Source of the DNA: Ruegeria lacuscaerulensis
GTDB taxonomy: Bacteria; Pseudomonadota; Alphaproteobacteria; Rhodobacterales; Rhodobacteraceae
Length of the DNA: 64,000 bases
Assembly: GCF_013033355.1 (NCBI RefSeq)
Contig: NZ_WQDY01000013.1
Location: 1-64,000 of the forward strand
Direction: 5' to 3'
The number at the start of each line of letters is the position of its first letter. Positions within the stretch are counted from its first letter, which is position 1. Under the pieces are notes generated by a model that worked only from the letters and a program-made list of their open reading frames with translations, made no database searches and was not told the origin of the DNA. A program made the position numbers and the translations under genes. Shown here in pieces: positions 8,320-17,026 of this stretch.

Positions 8320-9354
8320 ATGCAAAATGAGTCCCAGAAACGGTCCCCAGGAAGCATCCGCATTCTGTGCGAAGAAGCGCCAAATTATGGTGTGACTGCT
8401 GAACAGTGTCTTGAAGGAACCGGGCTTGTGACGTTCGACCTCTATCAGAACGAAGCAACAGTAACCCTTGGGCAGGAAGTTTCTGCGATTGCCAACTTTA
8501 TCAAGTACGCTCCGGGGCGCCCGGGTATGGGGATTGAGATTGGACGCCGGTATCGACCCGAAGTGTTTGGAATATGGGGATATGCGATCTTAAGCAGTCC
8601 AACAGTTCGCGCAGGGCTGAAAACCGCGATGGACTTTGCGAATTTGTCCTTCCTAATCGCTCGCTTGCGGTTGAACGAGCTTCAAGACCCGCCGGTTTTG
8701 AATTTGGACATCAGCGGCTTGCCGAAATCGGTCGAAGGCTTCGTTCTGGAACGGCACCTAACTGTCATCAGCAACTTCACATCGCAGTTTCTTCCAAAGT
8801 TTTCACTGTCCAAGGTAACGTTCGAAACAACATTGGATGACCCGAAAATTGCCGAAGCAATCAAGTCCATGCTGGGTGTCAACGTTAAGCTGGGCTGCGA
8901 CAAGAACGCCATTGTGCTGTCCAACAAGCTGTTGGATCTGCCGTTGCCTCAACACAACCCAGCTACTATGGAGAGTTGTCTGCGGCAGTGTCGGAGCCTG
9001 TTGAACTTAGAAGACTCTGATGTTCCGGAAATGACAGCACAAGTCCGCGAAGCTACGCTTCTAGAGATGAACAACGATCCAACAATCGTTTCGATCGCGT
9101 CCAAACTCGGAACCAGTGAACGCACGCTGCGCCGTCGCCTGGCACAAGAGGGCACCAGTTTCAGAAAGATCCACACTGAAGCCAAACTGGCAATCGGGCA
9201 CGAATTGCTCAGCACTGCTGGCCTGGATGTTTCAACGGTCGCGTGGAGAACCGGTTATTCTGAACCCTCCAGCTTTGTAAGAGCCTTTACAAAGAAGTAC
9301 GGATATTCACCCGGCAGTCTGAAGACTTCATCGCGTTACGGAGAAAAAAGTTAA
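8320..9354 (+). CDS. AraC-family transcriptional regulator (Arabinose_bd type)
   Basis: 344 residues. The N-terminal about 200 residues resemble the large ligand-binding domain of AraC regulators such as OruR/ArgR-like or AlkR types (GIEIGRRYRPEVFGIWGYAILSS region). The C-terminal about 100 residues are the double helix-turn-helix: NDPTIVSIASKLGTSERTLR RRLAQEGTSF, then WRTGYSEPSSFVRAFTKKYG. It is divergent from the tautomerase-led operon (101-base intergenic region at 8219-8319), so it most likely controls that operon. Its end overlaps the LysR gene end by four bases, the two genes being convergent. Confidence 0.88.
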   Translation: MQNESQKRSPGSIRILCEEAPNYGVTAEQCLEGTGLVTFDLYQNEATVTLGQEVSAIANFIKYAPGRPGMGIEIGRRYRPEVFGIWGYAILSSPTVRAGLKTAMDFANLSFLIARLRLNELQDPPVLNLDISGLPKSVEGFVLERHLTVISNFTSQFLPKFSLSKVTFETTLDDPKIAEAIKSMLGVNVKLGCDKNAIVLSNKLLDLPLPQHNPATMESCLRQCRSLLNLEDSDVPEMTAQVREATLLEMNNDPTIVSIASKLGTSERTLRRRLAQEGTSFRKIHTEAKLAIGHELLSTAGLDVSTVAWRTGYSEPSSFVRAFTKKYGYSPGSLKTSSRYGEKS

Positions 9355-10310
9355 TCGGCTAGTTGACCCTGCAGGTTCTGGGTTTCGCTAATCGTTGCTG
9401 CTGATTGCGCCAGCAATTCCACAAGCCATTCGTGACCCGGCTCAGTGTTCCGGCTCTTGTGCCAGTACAAGCGCACCTCAATTTCGGGGTAGTCAAATGG
9501 AAGGTTGTGTGAAGCCAGTTCACCAGCATCCACGAAGGGACGAGCCAGACGGGTCGGTACGACGGCAATCAGGTCGGTTGCTGCCACAACCGGTGGAATC
9601 GAAACAAAACTCGACATTTGCAAAGCGATATTTCGGGCTGGCAGAGCGTTTCCCAACAGGAACTCCAAGGGCGTGGTTCGGCGACTATTCTGGCTGCGGA
9701 CCATTCCTGACCTGCGCACCAGTGAAACCTGCGCCAGCGTTTGAAACTCTTCCAGCGATACACCGGTTAAAGCGCAGGGGTGATCGGTTGCACAGATAAG
9801 AGTCAGAGACTCCCGCAACAGCAGCAAAGAGTCATAGTGCTCCTCTGGCATAGATGTGTATTCGACTGCATATCCTAACCGCCCATCTTTCAAACGTCCG
9901 GGGATGTCGTCCAGGTAATCGGGGTGTACTTTCCACTTCAGATTAGGCGCCTTGCTGCGGGCCTGGTCCATCAAAGCCGGCCCCCAGATATGTTCAACCG
10001 CGTGATTCATTGAAACGTCGATGGTTCGAGAAAACGTCTCGGCAGAAAAATCCTGCTCCTCGAAACTGCTTCTTATCTGCATGAGCGCTGGCGCGATTTG
10101 AGTGTGCAAATCATAAGCCCGCTGCGTCGGTTTAAGGCCGCGCCCCGTGCGTACAAATAACTCGTCATCGAATCCAAGACGCAGCCGCTTTAGCGCATTA
10201 CTGACCGCAGGTTGGCTCATGTTCAGGCGCTCTGCCGCCTTGGATAAATGCTGTTCGCGCATCAAAATATCGAAGATCGGAAGCAAATTCAGGTCGTGAT
10301 TTCTTAGCAT
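9351..10310 (-). CDS. LysR-family transcriptional regulator
   Basis: 319 residues from the ATG at 10310 (MLRNHDLNLLPIFDILM); the frame is open further upstream but the LysR N-terminus starts here. The winged helix-turn-helix occupies residues 1-60 (HLSKAAERLNMSQPAVSNAL KRLR), followed by the substrate-binding co-inducer domain resembling NodD/SyrM-like regulators. It is divergent from the sterol-desaturase-led plus-strand genes, with a near-perfect inverted repeat between them (10333-10370). That position suggests autoregulation and control of the oxidative operon. Confidence 0.9.
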   Translation of the reverse strand: MLRNHDLNLLPIFDILMREQHLSKAAERLNMSQPAVSNALKRLRLGFDDELFVRTGRGLKPTQRAYDLHTQIAPALMQIRSSFEEQDFSAETFSRTIDVSMNHAVEHIWGPALMDQARSKAPNLKWKVHPDYLDDIPGRLKDGRLGYAVEYTSMPEEHYDSLLLLRESLTLICATDHPCALTGVSLEEFQTLAQVSLVRRSGMVRSQNSRRTTPLEFLLGNALPARNIALQMSSFVSIPPVVAATDLIAVVPTRLARPFVDAGELASHNLPFDYPEIEVRLYWHKSRNTEPGHEWLVELLAQSAATISETQNLQGQLAD

Positions 10311-10332
10311 TAACCCCGTTATTCCATTCAGT

Positions 10333-10370
10333 GATAATATCCTTAAGTAATATAAATTAGAGGATATATC
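10333..10370. promoter_or_regulatory. Inverted repeat, candidate LysR operator
   Basis: GATAATATCC (10333-10342) faces GGATATATC (10362-10370), an inverted repeat matching except for one inserted base, in the AT-rich gap between the LysR gene and the divergent desaturase gene. LysR regulators usually bind dyads at just such divergent promoters. The repeat is seen directly; its use by this regulator is inference. Confidence 0.5.
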
Positions 10371-10418
10371 AAATCTCCGTATTCTGACTGGCAACTTTTG
10401 GTTAGGGAGGACCCAGTT

Positions 10419-11135
10419 ATGAATGACGAGGCACGAGAAAAGTTTCGCGCCAAATACCGCGCAGGCGTAAGCCCAAATTACAGCGGCCTTTTGCATCTGT
10501 CCGTCGTGGTGCTTGGTGCCGGATCGCTGATTTGTTGGGGAACGACCAAACTGGTTGATTTCAAACTTTACCAGTTATGGTTCGTTGTGATGACATATAT
10601 CGCTTACAATCTAGGCGAATGGGCGTCTCACAACTATTGGGGGCATCACAAAACCAAGCTCTTTAAGTTGTTCTACCAACGCCATACTGGCGACCACCAT
10701 ACCTTCTTCGTCGATACGGACATGGAGTATCAGATGGTTCTGGATTGGCGGGTCGTGATCTTCCCGATTTATCTGCTCGTCCTGACGACTGTAGCCATTT
10801 CAATCCCCGGAGGTCTGGTGTCTTACTTCATCTTCGGTGGCAACTACGGCTATCTTTTCTTCATCACGATGACGTCTTGTTACCTTCTGTATGAAGTGCT
10901 GCACTTCAGCTACCACTTGCAGCGAGGGTCAGTGACCGAGCGCATATTTCGTCTGATCCCCGGCTGGACGTATCTGCGTTTGTTCCACACCGTGCACCAC
11001 AATCGCGACTTGATGGTCGAAGGTAATTTTAACATCACGCTTCCTCTGTTCGACTGGATTTTCGGTACGCTCTATTTCGATGCGAATGACGAGCAAAAAC
11101 CGTCGAAGGGCGACACGAAACCTCAGCCTCAATAA
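10419..11135 (+). CDS. Sterol desaturase / fatty acid hydroxylase family membrane enzyme
   Basis: 238 residues from the ATG at 10419, preceded by AGGGAGGA; an upstream TTG at 10398 has no signal. The protein has about four hydrophobic membrane segments and the eight-His di-iron set of the superfamily: HNYWGHH, RHTGDHH, HFSYH and HTVHHNRD. Such enzymes hydroxylate or desaturate lipidic substrates with O2 at the inner membrane. It starts the plus-strand set desaturase-esterase-GMC oxidoreductase-acyl-CoA ligase-transporter. A first hydroxylation of a hydrophobic substrate is a reasonable inference. Confidence 0.87.
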   Translation: MNDEAREKFRAKYRAGVSPNYSGLLHLSVVVLGAGSLICWGTTKLVDFKLYQLWFVVMTYIAYNLGEWASHNYWGHHKTKLFKLFYQRHTGDHHTFFVDTDMEYQMVLDWRVVIFPIYLLVLTTVAISIPGGLVSYFIFGGNYGYLFFITMTSCYLLYEVLHFSYHLQRGSVTERIFRLIPGWTYLRLFHTVHHNRDLMVEGNFNITLPLFDWIFGTLYFDANDEQKPSKGDTKPQPQ

Positions 11136-11149
11136 CCGAATGGATACGT

Positions 11150-11182
11150 TTCTGGCCGGCGCGCTTTGCCCGCCGCCCAGAA
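11150..11182 (+). other. Strong intercistronic hairpin
   Basis: TTCTGGCCGGCG (11150-11161) can pair with CGCCGCCCAGAA (11171-11182), a 12-bp stem with one mismatch and a 9-base loop. No T-tract follows, so it is not a classical intrinsic terminator. Lying between two same-strand genes it may set the expression step between them or protect the upstream mRNA end. Confidence 0.45.
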
Positions 11183-11215
11183 GTGGTAGATCGGTTGAGA
11201 CACTCAGGAAAACAA

Positions 11216-12160
11216 ATGAGAACCTCAGACCATCGGCCTTTCGGCCAAAAGGTGGCAATGCGGCTGATCAAAAGCCCCCTAGGCCTAAAGCTCTCGGCAC
11301 AGGGAAGAAAGAAAGCCGCTCACAAACAACTGGATAATGCCGTTAACGAAACCGTCTTGATACCACGACAGGATGGAACCGGCGAAGTGCGGATACGGGT
11401 CTACAAGCCCGCTAACGCGAAGGGACCGTTACCTATCGTTGTATTCTTCCATGGCGGTGGGTACGCGACCGGTTGGCCGGAACGCCATCACGCGTTTTAT
11501 CACCGACTAATGGCATCGCGGCCCTGCATCATCGTTGCCCCAGCTTTCCGACTATCGATAGAAGCGCCTTACCCCGCGGGACACGACGATTGCTATGATA
11601 CCTTACTCTGGGTACGTGACAATGCAGAGCAATTGGGTGGCAACGCGGACAACCTTATTCTGGCCGGTAACAGTTCGGGAGGTGGGTTGGTTCTGTCGAC
11701 AGCTCTGCGCGCGCGGGATTCCGGAGACATAAAGATCGCATTCATAATGCCGTTCTATCCGATGATCGATGACCGCGCGTCCAATTGGACCAAGCTGCCA
11801 AGGAACAAAATCACGTGGACGCGCGAACACGGGGTACTTGCCTGGCACTTGTTGCTACGCGAACTGCGGTCGCGAAAGCGATACGACATCCCGGCCTACG
11901 CGGTTCCGGCATTGGCCGAAGATGTCTCAGGCCTGCCGCCTGCACTTGGCTATGTCGGTGATTTAGACATACTTCGGGCCGAGGCCGAATTAATGGCCGA
12001 TCGGATGAAACAGGCGGGTTGCCGCGTCACCTTCCGCACATTTGACGGGGTTTTTCATGCGATGGAAGACAGTGCCCCGCAAACGCCTCAGGCTCGTGAA
12101 GTTCACCTTTGGGTTTCCACTGAATTCGCCCGCATGGTGGATAGTTACTGCTCTGTGTGA
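11216..12160 (+). CDS. Alpha/beta hydrolase of the hormone-sensitive-lipase family
   Basis: 314 residues from the ATG at 11216 (MRTSDHRPFGQK). The oxyanion-hole motif FFHGGGYATGW, the nucleophile elbow GNSSGGG (GDSAGG in most relatives), the acid DLDILRAEAELMADRM region and the terminal His in FDGVFHAME give a complete catalytic triad in the HSL/bacterial esterase IV order. The reaction is probably hydrolysis of a carboxyl ester of small to medium acyl chain. It lies between the desaturase and the GMC oxidoreductase on the same strand. Confidence 0.87.
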   Translation: MRTSDHRPFGQKVAMRLIKSPLGLKLSAQGRKKAAHKQLDNAVNETVLIPRQDGTGEVRIRVYKPANAKGPLPIVVFFHGGGYATGWPERHHAFYHRLMASRPCIIVAPAFRLSIEAPYPAGHDDCYDTLLWVRDNAEQLGGNADNLILAGNSSGGGLVLSTALRARDSGDIKIAFIMPFYPMIDDRASNWTKLPRNKITWTREHGVLAWHLLLRELRSRKRYDIPAYAVPALAEDVSGLPPALGYVGDLDILRAEAELMADRMKQAGCRVTFRTFDGVFHAMEDSAPQTPQAREVHLWVSTEFARMVDSYCSV

Positions 12161-12274
12161 GCAGCGATCCGAGTTCGTAGAACAATTGAATGGCCGAAAG
12201 TGTCAAACAATTGACCGATGCAACTCTATTGCAACGAGAACCCTTTGACCATTTTGGCGACAGGGAGGAATGCG

Positions 12275-13894
12275 ATGCAGTTTGATTATGTGATAGTTGG
12301 TGGAGGCTCAGCGGGATGTGTGCTGGCCAACCGTCTCACGGAAAACCCGGACGTTACTGTCTGTTTGCTGGAAGCGGGCGGCAGTGGGGATAGTATCCTT
12401 GTCCGCATGCCAGCCGCCGTCGTGGCCATGCTTCCGGGAAAGCCCGCCAAGATCAATAACTGGGTATTTGAAACCGTCGAGCAGCCGGGGCTGAACGGGC
12501 GCAAAGGTTATCAGCCGCGCGGTAAGGCTCTGGGTGGCTCCAGCGCGATCAACGCCATGCTTTACGTGCGTGGTCAGCGCGAGGACTACGACGAATGGGC
12601 AAATCTGGGCTGTGAGGGTTGGGATTGGGACAGCATTCTACCCTATTTCAAAAAGTCAGAAAACAACGAGCATGGCGGCAATGACATGCATGGTGGCTCG
12701 GGTCCCCTGCAGGTCTCTGACCAAAAAGAGTCGCGTCCAATTACTCAGGATTTCATTGAGGCCGCCAAGCAACTCCAAATTCGCGAACGCAAGGATTTCA
12801 ACACCGGCGACAATGAAGGCGTCGGTTACTATCAGGTCACGCAATTCCACGACACTGCCAAGAATGGCGAACGGTGTTCGGCCGCTGCAGCCTATCTGTT
12901 TCCGGTCATGGATCGGCCGAACCTGACGGTTATCACCAAAGCCCATGCCAAGGGTCTGACCTTTGACGGCAAACGCGCGACCGGTGTGGTTTACAAGGAA
13001 AACGGCAAGGGCAAGGATATCGAGGTCAAAGCCGCGCGCGAGGTCTTGCTGTGCGGCGGTGCGCTGAAGACACCTCAGTTGCTGCAACTGTCCGGCGTTG
13101 GTGACCCCGGGGATCTTGAGAAGCACGGGATCGAGGTGCGTCACAACCTTCCCGGTGTGGGCAAGAACCTGCAGGATCACATGGACTTCACGCTGGCCTA
13201 CAAATCGGCTGATACCGACAATTTCGGCATTGGCCTTTTGGGCGGCATGAAGCTGATGGGTCACTTAAACCGCTGGCGCAAAACCGGTGTATCGATGGCG
13301 GCCACCTGCTTTGCCGAAGGCGCGGCCTTTTTGAAAACCTCGCCCGATCTGGATCGCCCTGACATTCAACTGCATTTTACCATCGCTCTGGTCGATGATC
13401 ATTCACGCAAGCTGCACTATGGCTACGGCTTCAGCTGCCATGTTTGCAAACTGCGCCCTGAAAGCCGGGGCTCGGTCACGCTGAACAGTGCGGACCCCTT
13501 CGCCATGCCCGCCATTGATCCGGCCTTTTTGGCCGATGACCGCGATCTTGAAACAATGATCAAGGGCGCGAAACTAACGCGGGAGATTCTTGAGGCTCCG
13601 GCACTGGCGAAGTACCGCAAGAAAGAGATGTTCGGTACCGAAAACGCCAAGACGGATGCGGATTGGGAAAAACACATCCGTTCACGTGCAGACACGATCT
13701 ATCACCCGGTGGGCACCTGCAAGATGGGTACCGATGACATGGCCGTCGTAGATCCGCAGTTGCGGGTGCGCGGGCTTGAGGGACTTCGCGTGGTCGATGC
13801 GTCGATCATGCCGAACCTGATCTCGGGCAATACCAATGCGCCCACCATGATGATCGCAGAAAAAGCCGCCGACATGATTAAGGCCGCAAGCTAA
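12275..13894 (+). CDS. GMC-family FAD alcohol oxidase/dehydrogenase
   Basis: 539 residues from the ATG at 12275, preceded by GGGAGG. The FAD-binding signature FDYVIVGGGSAGCVLANRL starts at residue 3; GMC signature 1 (PRGKALGGSSAINAMLYVRG) and signature 2 (CGGALKTPQLLQLSGVG) follow; the C-terminal active-site region has HPVGTCKMG and NTNAPTMMIAEKAADMI. Members include choline dehydrogenase and alkane-alcohol (AlkJ-type) and PEG dehydrogenases. An alcohol formed by the upstream hydroxylase/esterase is the likely substrate; betaine synthesis is less likely because no betaine genes are present. Confidence 0.9.
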   Translation: MQFDYVIVGGGSAGCVLANRLTENPDVTVCLLEAGGSGDSILVRMPAAVVAMLPGKPAKINNWVFETVEQPGLNGRKGYQPRGKALGGSSAINAMLYVRGQREDYDEWANLGCEGWDWDSILPYFKKSENNEHGGNDMHGGSGPLQVSDQKESRPITQDFIEAAKQLQIRERKDFNTGDNEGVGYYQVTQFHDTAKNGERCSAAAAYLFPVMDRPNLTVITKAHAKGLTFDGKRATGVVYKENGKGKDIEVKAAREVLLCGGALKTPQLLQLSGVGDPGDLEKHGIEVRHNLPGVGKNLQDHMDFTLAYKSADTDNFGIGLLGGMKLMGHLNRWRKTGVSMAATCFAEGAAFLKTSPDLDRPDIQLHFTIALVDDHSRKLHYGYGFSCHVCKLRPESRGSVTLNSADPFAMPAIDPAFLADDRDLETMIKGAKLTREILEAPALAKYRKKEMFGTENAKTDADWEKHIRSRADTIYHPVGTCKMGTDDMAVVDPQLRVRGLEGLRVVDASIMPNLISGNTNAPTMMIAEKAADMIKAAS

Positions 13895-13901
13895 CGCAAA
13901 A

Positions 13902-13925
13902 CTGCGCGCCGATCGCGGTGCGCAG
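13902..13925 (+). other. Intercistronic hairpin
   Basis: CTGCGC and GCGCAG flank an inner CCG/CGG pair, giving a compact GC-rich stem between the GMC gene and the acyl-CoA ligase gene, with no T-tract after it. It may modulate or stabilise the transcript. Function is inferred from position only. Confidence 0.35.
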
Positions 13926-13942
13926 GAACAAGAGGAAAGAAG

Positions 13943-15865
13943 ATGAGCACCAACGTTGTTCTGAAAAACATGGATGAGATTCTGGCGTTCGAACAGACTC
14001 CTCTGCAGGATCGCAATCTGCCGCGGACCACCTATGAGGCGCTGCAAAAAGGGGCGGCCATCGACCCTGGCGCACCTGCTCTCAGCTTTTTCCTGAGCGC
14101 GGCTGCCATGCGCACGCCCTATACGCTGACCCACGGGCAACTGCTGGCGCGCATCACTCAAACCGCCAACGCGCTGCGTCGGATGGGCCTGGGTCGCGAC
14201 AATGTGGCGGCCTATATCCTGCCCAACATGCCCGAGACGCATTTCGCCATCTGGGGTGGCAGTGCGGCTGGTGGCATTCTGGCCATCAACCCGCTGATGG
14301 AAGCCGATCAGATGGCCGATCTGCTGAAAGGTGCGGGCGTCAAAATCCTGATAACGCTGGAGCAAACACCGGGCGTCGATATCTGGGAAAAAGCCAGTGC
14401 TGCAGCCAAGGATGTTCCCTCGCTTGAACATATCCTGCTGGTCAACTTTACCGCCTATATGAAAGGCGAAGGCGTGTGGCGCGACGCGATGCCGCTGCCG
14501 CCCGTTTCGGCCACGATCGAAGGTCGCGATGACATCAGCCTGACCCGTCTGCTGGACGAGATCGCAGGCGAAAATGCGAGCGGTCTGGATTTCGAAGGCC
14601 CTGGCCCCAACGACACCTCGACCATGCTGTGTACCGGTGGCACCACCGGCCTGCCCAAGATCGTGCGCCGAACCCATTTCGGCGAGGTTTATAACTCGTG
14701 GTGCCCCAGCTTGTATGTCGGTGCCGAAAACGTAGGCCCCGGCACCGCCGCGCTGTGTGGCCTTCCGCTGTTTCACACCAACGCCATGCTGGTGACAGGT
14801 CTGTTGCCCTGGATGCATGGTGGCCACGTCGTGCTGGCCTCTCCCTCAGGCTATCGCGGCGATGGTGTGATCGCCGGGTTCTGGGACATGGTGGAACACT
14901 ACGGCATCAGTTCCTATTCCGGTGTGCCCACCATCTACGGCGCGCTTCTGCAGGTGCCGCATAAGGACAAAGACCTAAGCTCGTTGCGCTTTGGGGCCTG
15001 CGGAGCCGCGCCCATGCCGGTTGAGCTGTTCAACACCTTCGTCAATGAGACGGGCGTCAAGATCATCGAAGCTTATGGCATGACCGAAGGCGTTCTGGCC
15101 TCGTCCATGAACCCGATCATAACGGACAATCCACGCATTGGATCGATCGGGATGCGTTTTCCCTATCAGGACATGAAAATCGCCATCCTGGACGACAATG
15201 ACGAATTCCTTCGCTGGGCTGATGTGGATGAAGCCGGGGTGATCTTCATCACCGGGCCGAACGTGTTCGACGGCTATCTGATCGAAAGCCAAAACAGGGG
15301 CATCTGGCTGGAGCAGGACGGCAAGCGCTGGTTCAACACCGGCGATCTGGCCCGGTGCGACGCCGAAGGCTATTTCTGGATGACCGGCCGCAAGAAAGAG
15401 CTGATCATCCGTGGTGGTCATAACATCGACCCAAAGATCGTCGAAGAGGCGATGCACAAGCACCCTGCCGTGGCCATGGCTGCCGTGATCGGTCGCCCCG
15501 ACGCCAAGGTGGGTGAGGTTCCGGTCATGTACTACCAGAAATCCACCGGGGTCGATGTTGACCTGGCTGATCTGGCCGCCTTTGCGCAAGAGCATGTCTC
15601 GGAACGTGCGGCGGTGCCGAAGGACTTTATCAGCCTCGACGCCCTGCCGGTGACCGCTGTGGGTAAAATCCACAAGGTCACGCTGAACATGTTGGAAATC
15701 GAACGCACCATCCGTGAACTGGCGGGTTGGCACGCAGCCGAGATCGGATCACTCGAGGTGGTGCAGGATTCCAGCCGCGGCATCGTAGCAAAGCTTTCGC
15801 TGAACAGTGGCGAGGATGCGATGCGTCACGCTTTGGGTCAGTTCACTTTCACTGTGGATATGTAA
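13943..15865 (+). CDS. AMP-forming acyl-CoA synthetase
   Basis: 640 residues; GAGGAAAG precedes the ATG. The adenylate-forming motifs are complete: the P-loop STMLCTGGTTGLPKIVRRTH, the A5 motif IIEAYGMTEG, the A7-A8 region NTGDLARCDAEGYFWMTGRK KELIIRGG and the A10 lysine in VTAVGKIHK. It activates a carboxylic acid as its CoA thioester for beta-oxidation-like breakdown. It lies after the GMC oxidoreductase and before the BASS transporter, fitting activation of an acid imported by the transporter or made by oxidation of the upstream product. The acid itself is not identifiable. Confidence 0.9.
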   Translation: MSTNVVLKNMDEILAFEQTPLQDRNLPRTTYEALQKGAAIDPGAPALSFFLSAAAMRTPYTLTHGQLLARITQTANALRRMGLGRDNVAAYILPNMPETHFAIWGGSAAGGILAINPLMEADQMADLLKGAGVKILITLEQTPGVDIWEKASAAAKDVPSLEHILLVNFTAYMKGEGVWRDAMPLPPVSATIEGRDDISLTRLLDEIAGENASGLDFEGPGPNDTSTMLCTGGTTGLPKIVRRTHFGEVYNSWCPSLYVGAENVGPGTAALCGLPLFHTNAMLVTGLLPWMHGGHVVLASPSGYRGDGVIAGFWDMVEHYGISSYSGVPTIYGALLQVPHKDKDLSSLRFGACGAAPMPVELFNTFVNETGVKIIEAYGMTEGVLASSMNPIITDNPRIGSIGMRFPYQDMKIAILDDNDEFLRWADVDEAGVIFITGPNVFDGYLIESQNRGIWLEQDGKRWFNTGDLARCDAEGYFWMTGRKKELIIRGGHNIDPKIVEEAMHKHPAVAMAAVIGRPDAKVGEVPVMYYQKSTGVDVDLADLAAFAQEHVSERAAVPKDFISLDALPVTAVGKIHKVTLNMLEIERTIRELAGWHAAEIGSLEVVQDSSRGIVAKLSLNSGEDAMRHALGQFTFTVDM

Positions 15866-15951
15866 CGCCATTCATCAAAATCAGCGGGTCGGCCGGGGAA
15901 TCGCGGGAGGCGAGGCAGGCGGACCCGCGTTCCTAAAGAGGGAGGAAAACA

Positions 15952-16851
15952 ATGGATTTCGCAATCAACGTGGTGGTACCGGCGGCGCAAGCCTTCATCA
16001 TGTTCTCATTGGGGCTTGGTCTGGAAATCGACGATTTCCGCCGGGTGTTCCGTCGCCGCACCGCCTTCGCCATCGGGGCATTCTCGCAGATCGTTCTGCT
16101 ACCGATTGCTGCGTTTTGCGTCATAATGGCATTCAATCTGCCGCCGGTCATGGCGGCGGGATTAATGCTACTCAGCTTCTGCCCCGGCGGTGTCAGCAGC
16201 AACGTTATTACCAAACTATCGCGTGGTGATCTGGCGCTCTCGGTTTCGATGACTGCGGTCACCAGCGTCATGGCCTTCATAACTGTACCACCGCTGGCCA
16301 CTTGGTCGGTTTTGTATTTCATGGGCGAAAGCGCACCCGATTTCTCGTTTTTCGAGATAGCGATCTTCACCTTCCTCGTCACAACTTTGCCCGTCATAAC
16401 CGGCATCATCGTGCGGCACCTCTTCAACAACATGGCGCGTAGGCTGGAGCATCCCCTTCAGAATACGGCAGTCGTCTTTTGGGCGCTGCTGATCCTCGCG
16501 TTATTTGTGGCAAACCGAGATCTGATTATCGCTTACATGCCCACCCTCGGGTATTCGACCATGACCCTGCCGTTGGTGCTGATGCTAATTGGTTTGGCTT
16601 TTGGTAAAATTCTCGGGCTTAACAAGAGCGAGGGCAAAACGGTTGGTATCGAAACCAGCGTCCAAAACTCGCCTCTGGGTATCACACTGGCCATTGTGAT
16701 CACTGGCACGAGTTCTTCACTCGGGGAAGTCCCCATGGCGCTGCCTTCGGCTTTGTATTCGATCACGATGTATCTGGTCGTTCTGCCATTCATGTTCTAT
16801 TTCCGCTGGAGAAGTAGAGGTGACGCAATGGAAAGCGTCGCTGCAGAGTGA
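15952..16851 (+). CDS. Bile acid:sodium symporter (BASS) family transporter
   Basis: 299 residues with nine to ten hydrophobic helices and the BASS/SBF layout. GLGLEIDDFRRVFRRRTAFA near the N-terminus and LLSFCPGGVSSNVITKLSRG D in the first crossover region are typical, as is the second crossover ETSVQNSPLGITLAIV. It should co-transport an organic anion with Na+ across the inner membrane. GGGAGG precedes the ATG and it closes the plus-strand catabolic genes, with a likely terminator 50 bases after it. An amphipathic carboxylate or steroid-like acid is a reasonable but unproven substrate. Confidence 0.9.
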   Translation: MDFAINVVVPAAQAFIMFSLGLGLEIDDFRRVFRRRTAFAIGAFSQIVLLPIAAFCVIMAFNLPPVMAAGLMLLSFCPGGVSSNVITKLSRGDLALSVSMTAVTSVMAFITVPPLATWSVLYFMGESAPDFSFFEIAIFTFLVTTLPVITGIIVRHLFNNMARRLEHPLQNTAVVFWALLILALFVANRDLIIAYMPTLGYSTMTLPLVLMLIGLAFGKILGLNKSEGKTVGIETSVQNSPLGITLAIVITGTSSSLGEVPMALPSALYSITMYLVVLPFMFYFRWRSRGDAMESVAAE

Positions 16852-16902
16852 CCCATCTACAAGCAGAAATGGGCGACCAAGAGAACTAACAAAATCACCA
16901 AG

Positions 16903-16931
16903 AGCCTGCCCGCTTAGGGCAGGCTGAGTGT
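16903..16931 (+). terminator. Likely intrinsic terminator after the BASS gene
   Basis: AGCCTGCCC (16903-16911) pairs perfectly with GGGCAGGCT (16917-16925) around a GCTTA loop and is followed by GAGTGTTT. The T-tract is weak, but stem strength and position 52 bases after the stop codon support a terminator of the plus-strand catabolic genes. Confidence 0.6.
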
Positions 16932-17026
16932 TTAACCCAGATGGGATATTCTTGCTTCCACAATGCGTCAGTCTTTGTTGCGCTTGAAAACCCACGGCCA
17001 GAACCGAGGTTGCAGGAGCTCACGAT

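Noticed and set aside
13682..14827. Long minus-strand frame under the GMC and acyl-CoA ligase genes
   Set aside because: Antisense to two genes with complete motif sets; no ribosome binding site or domain.
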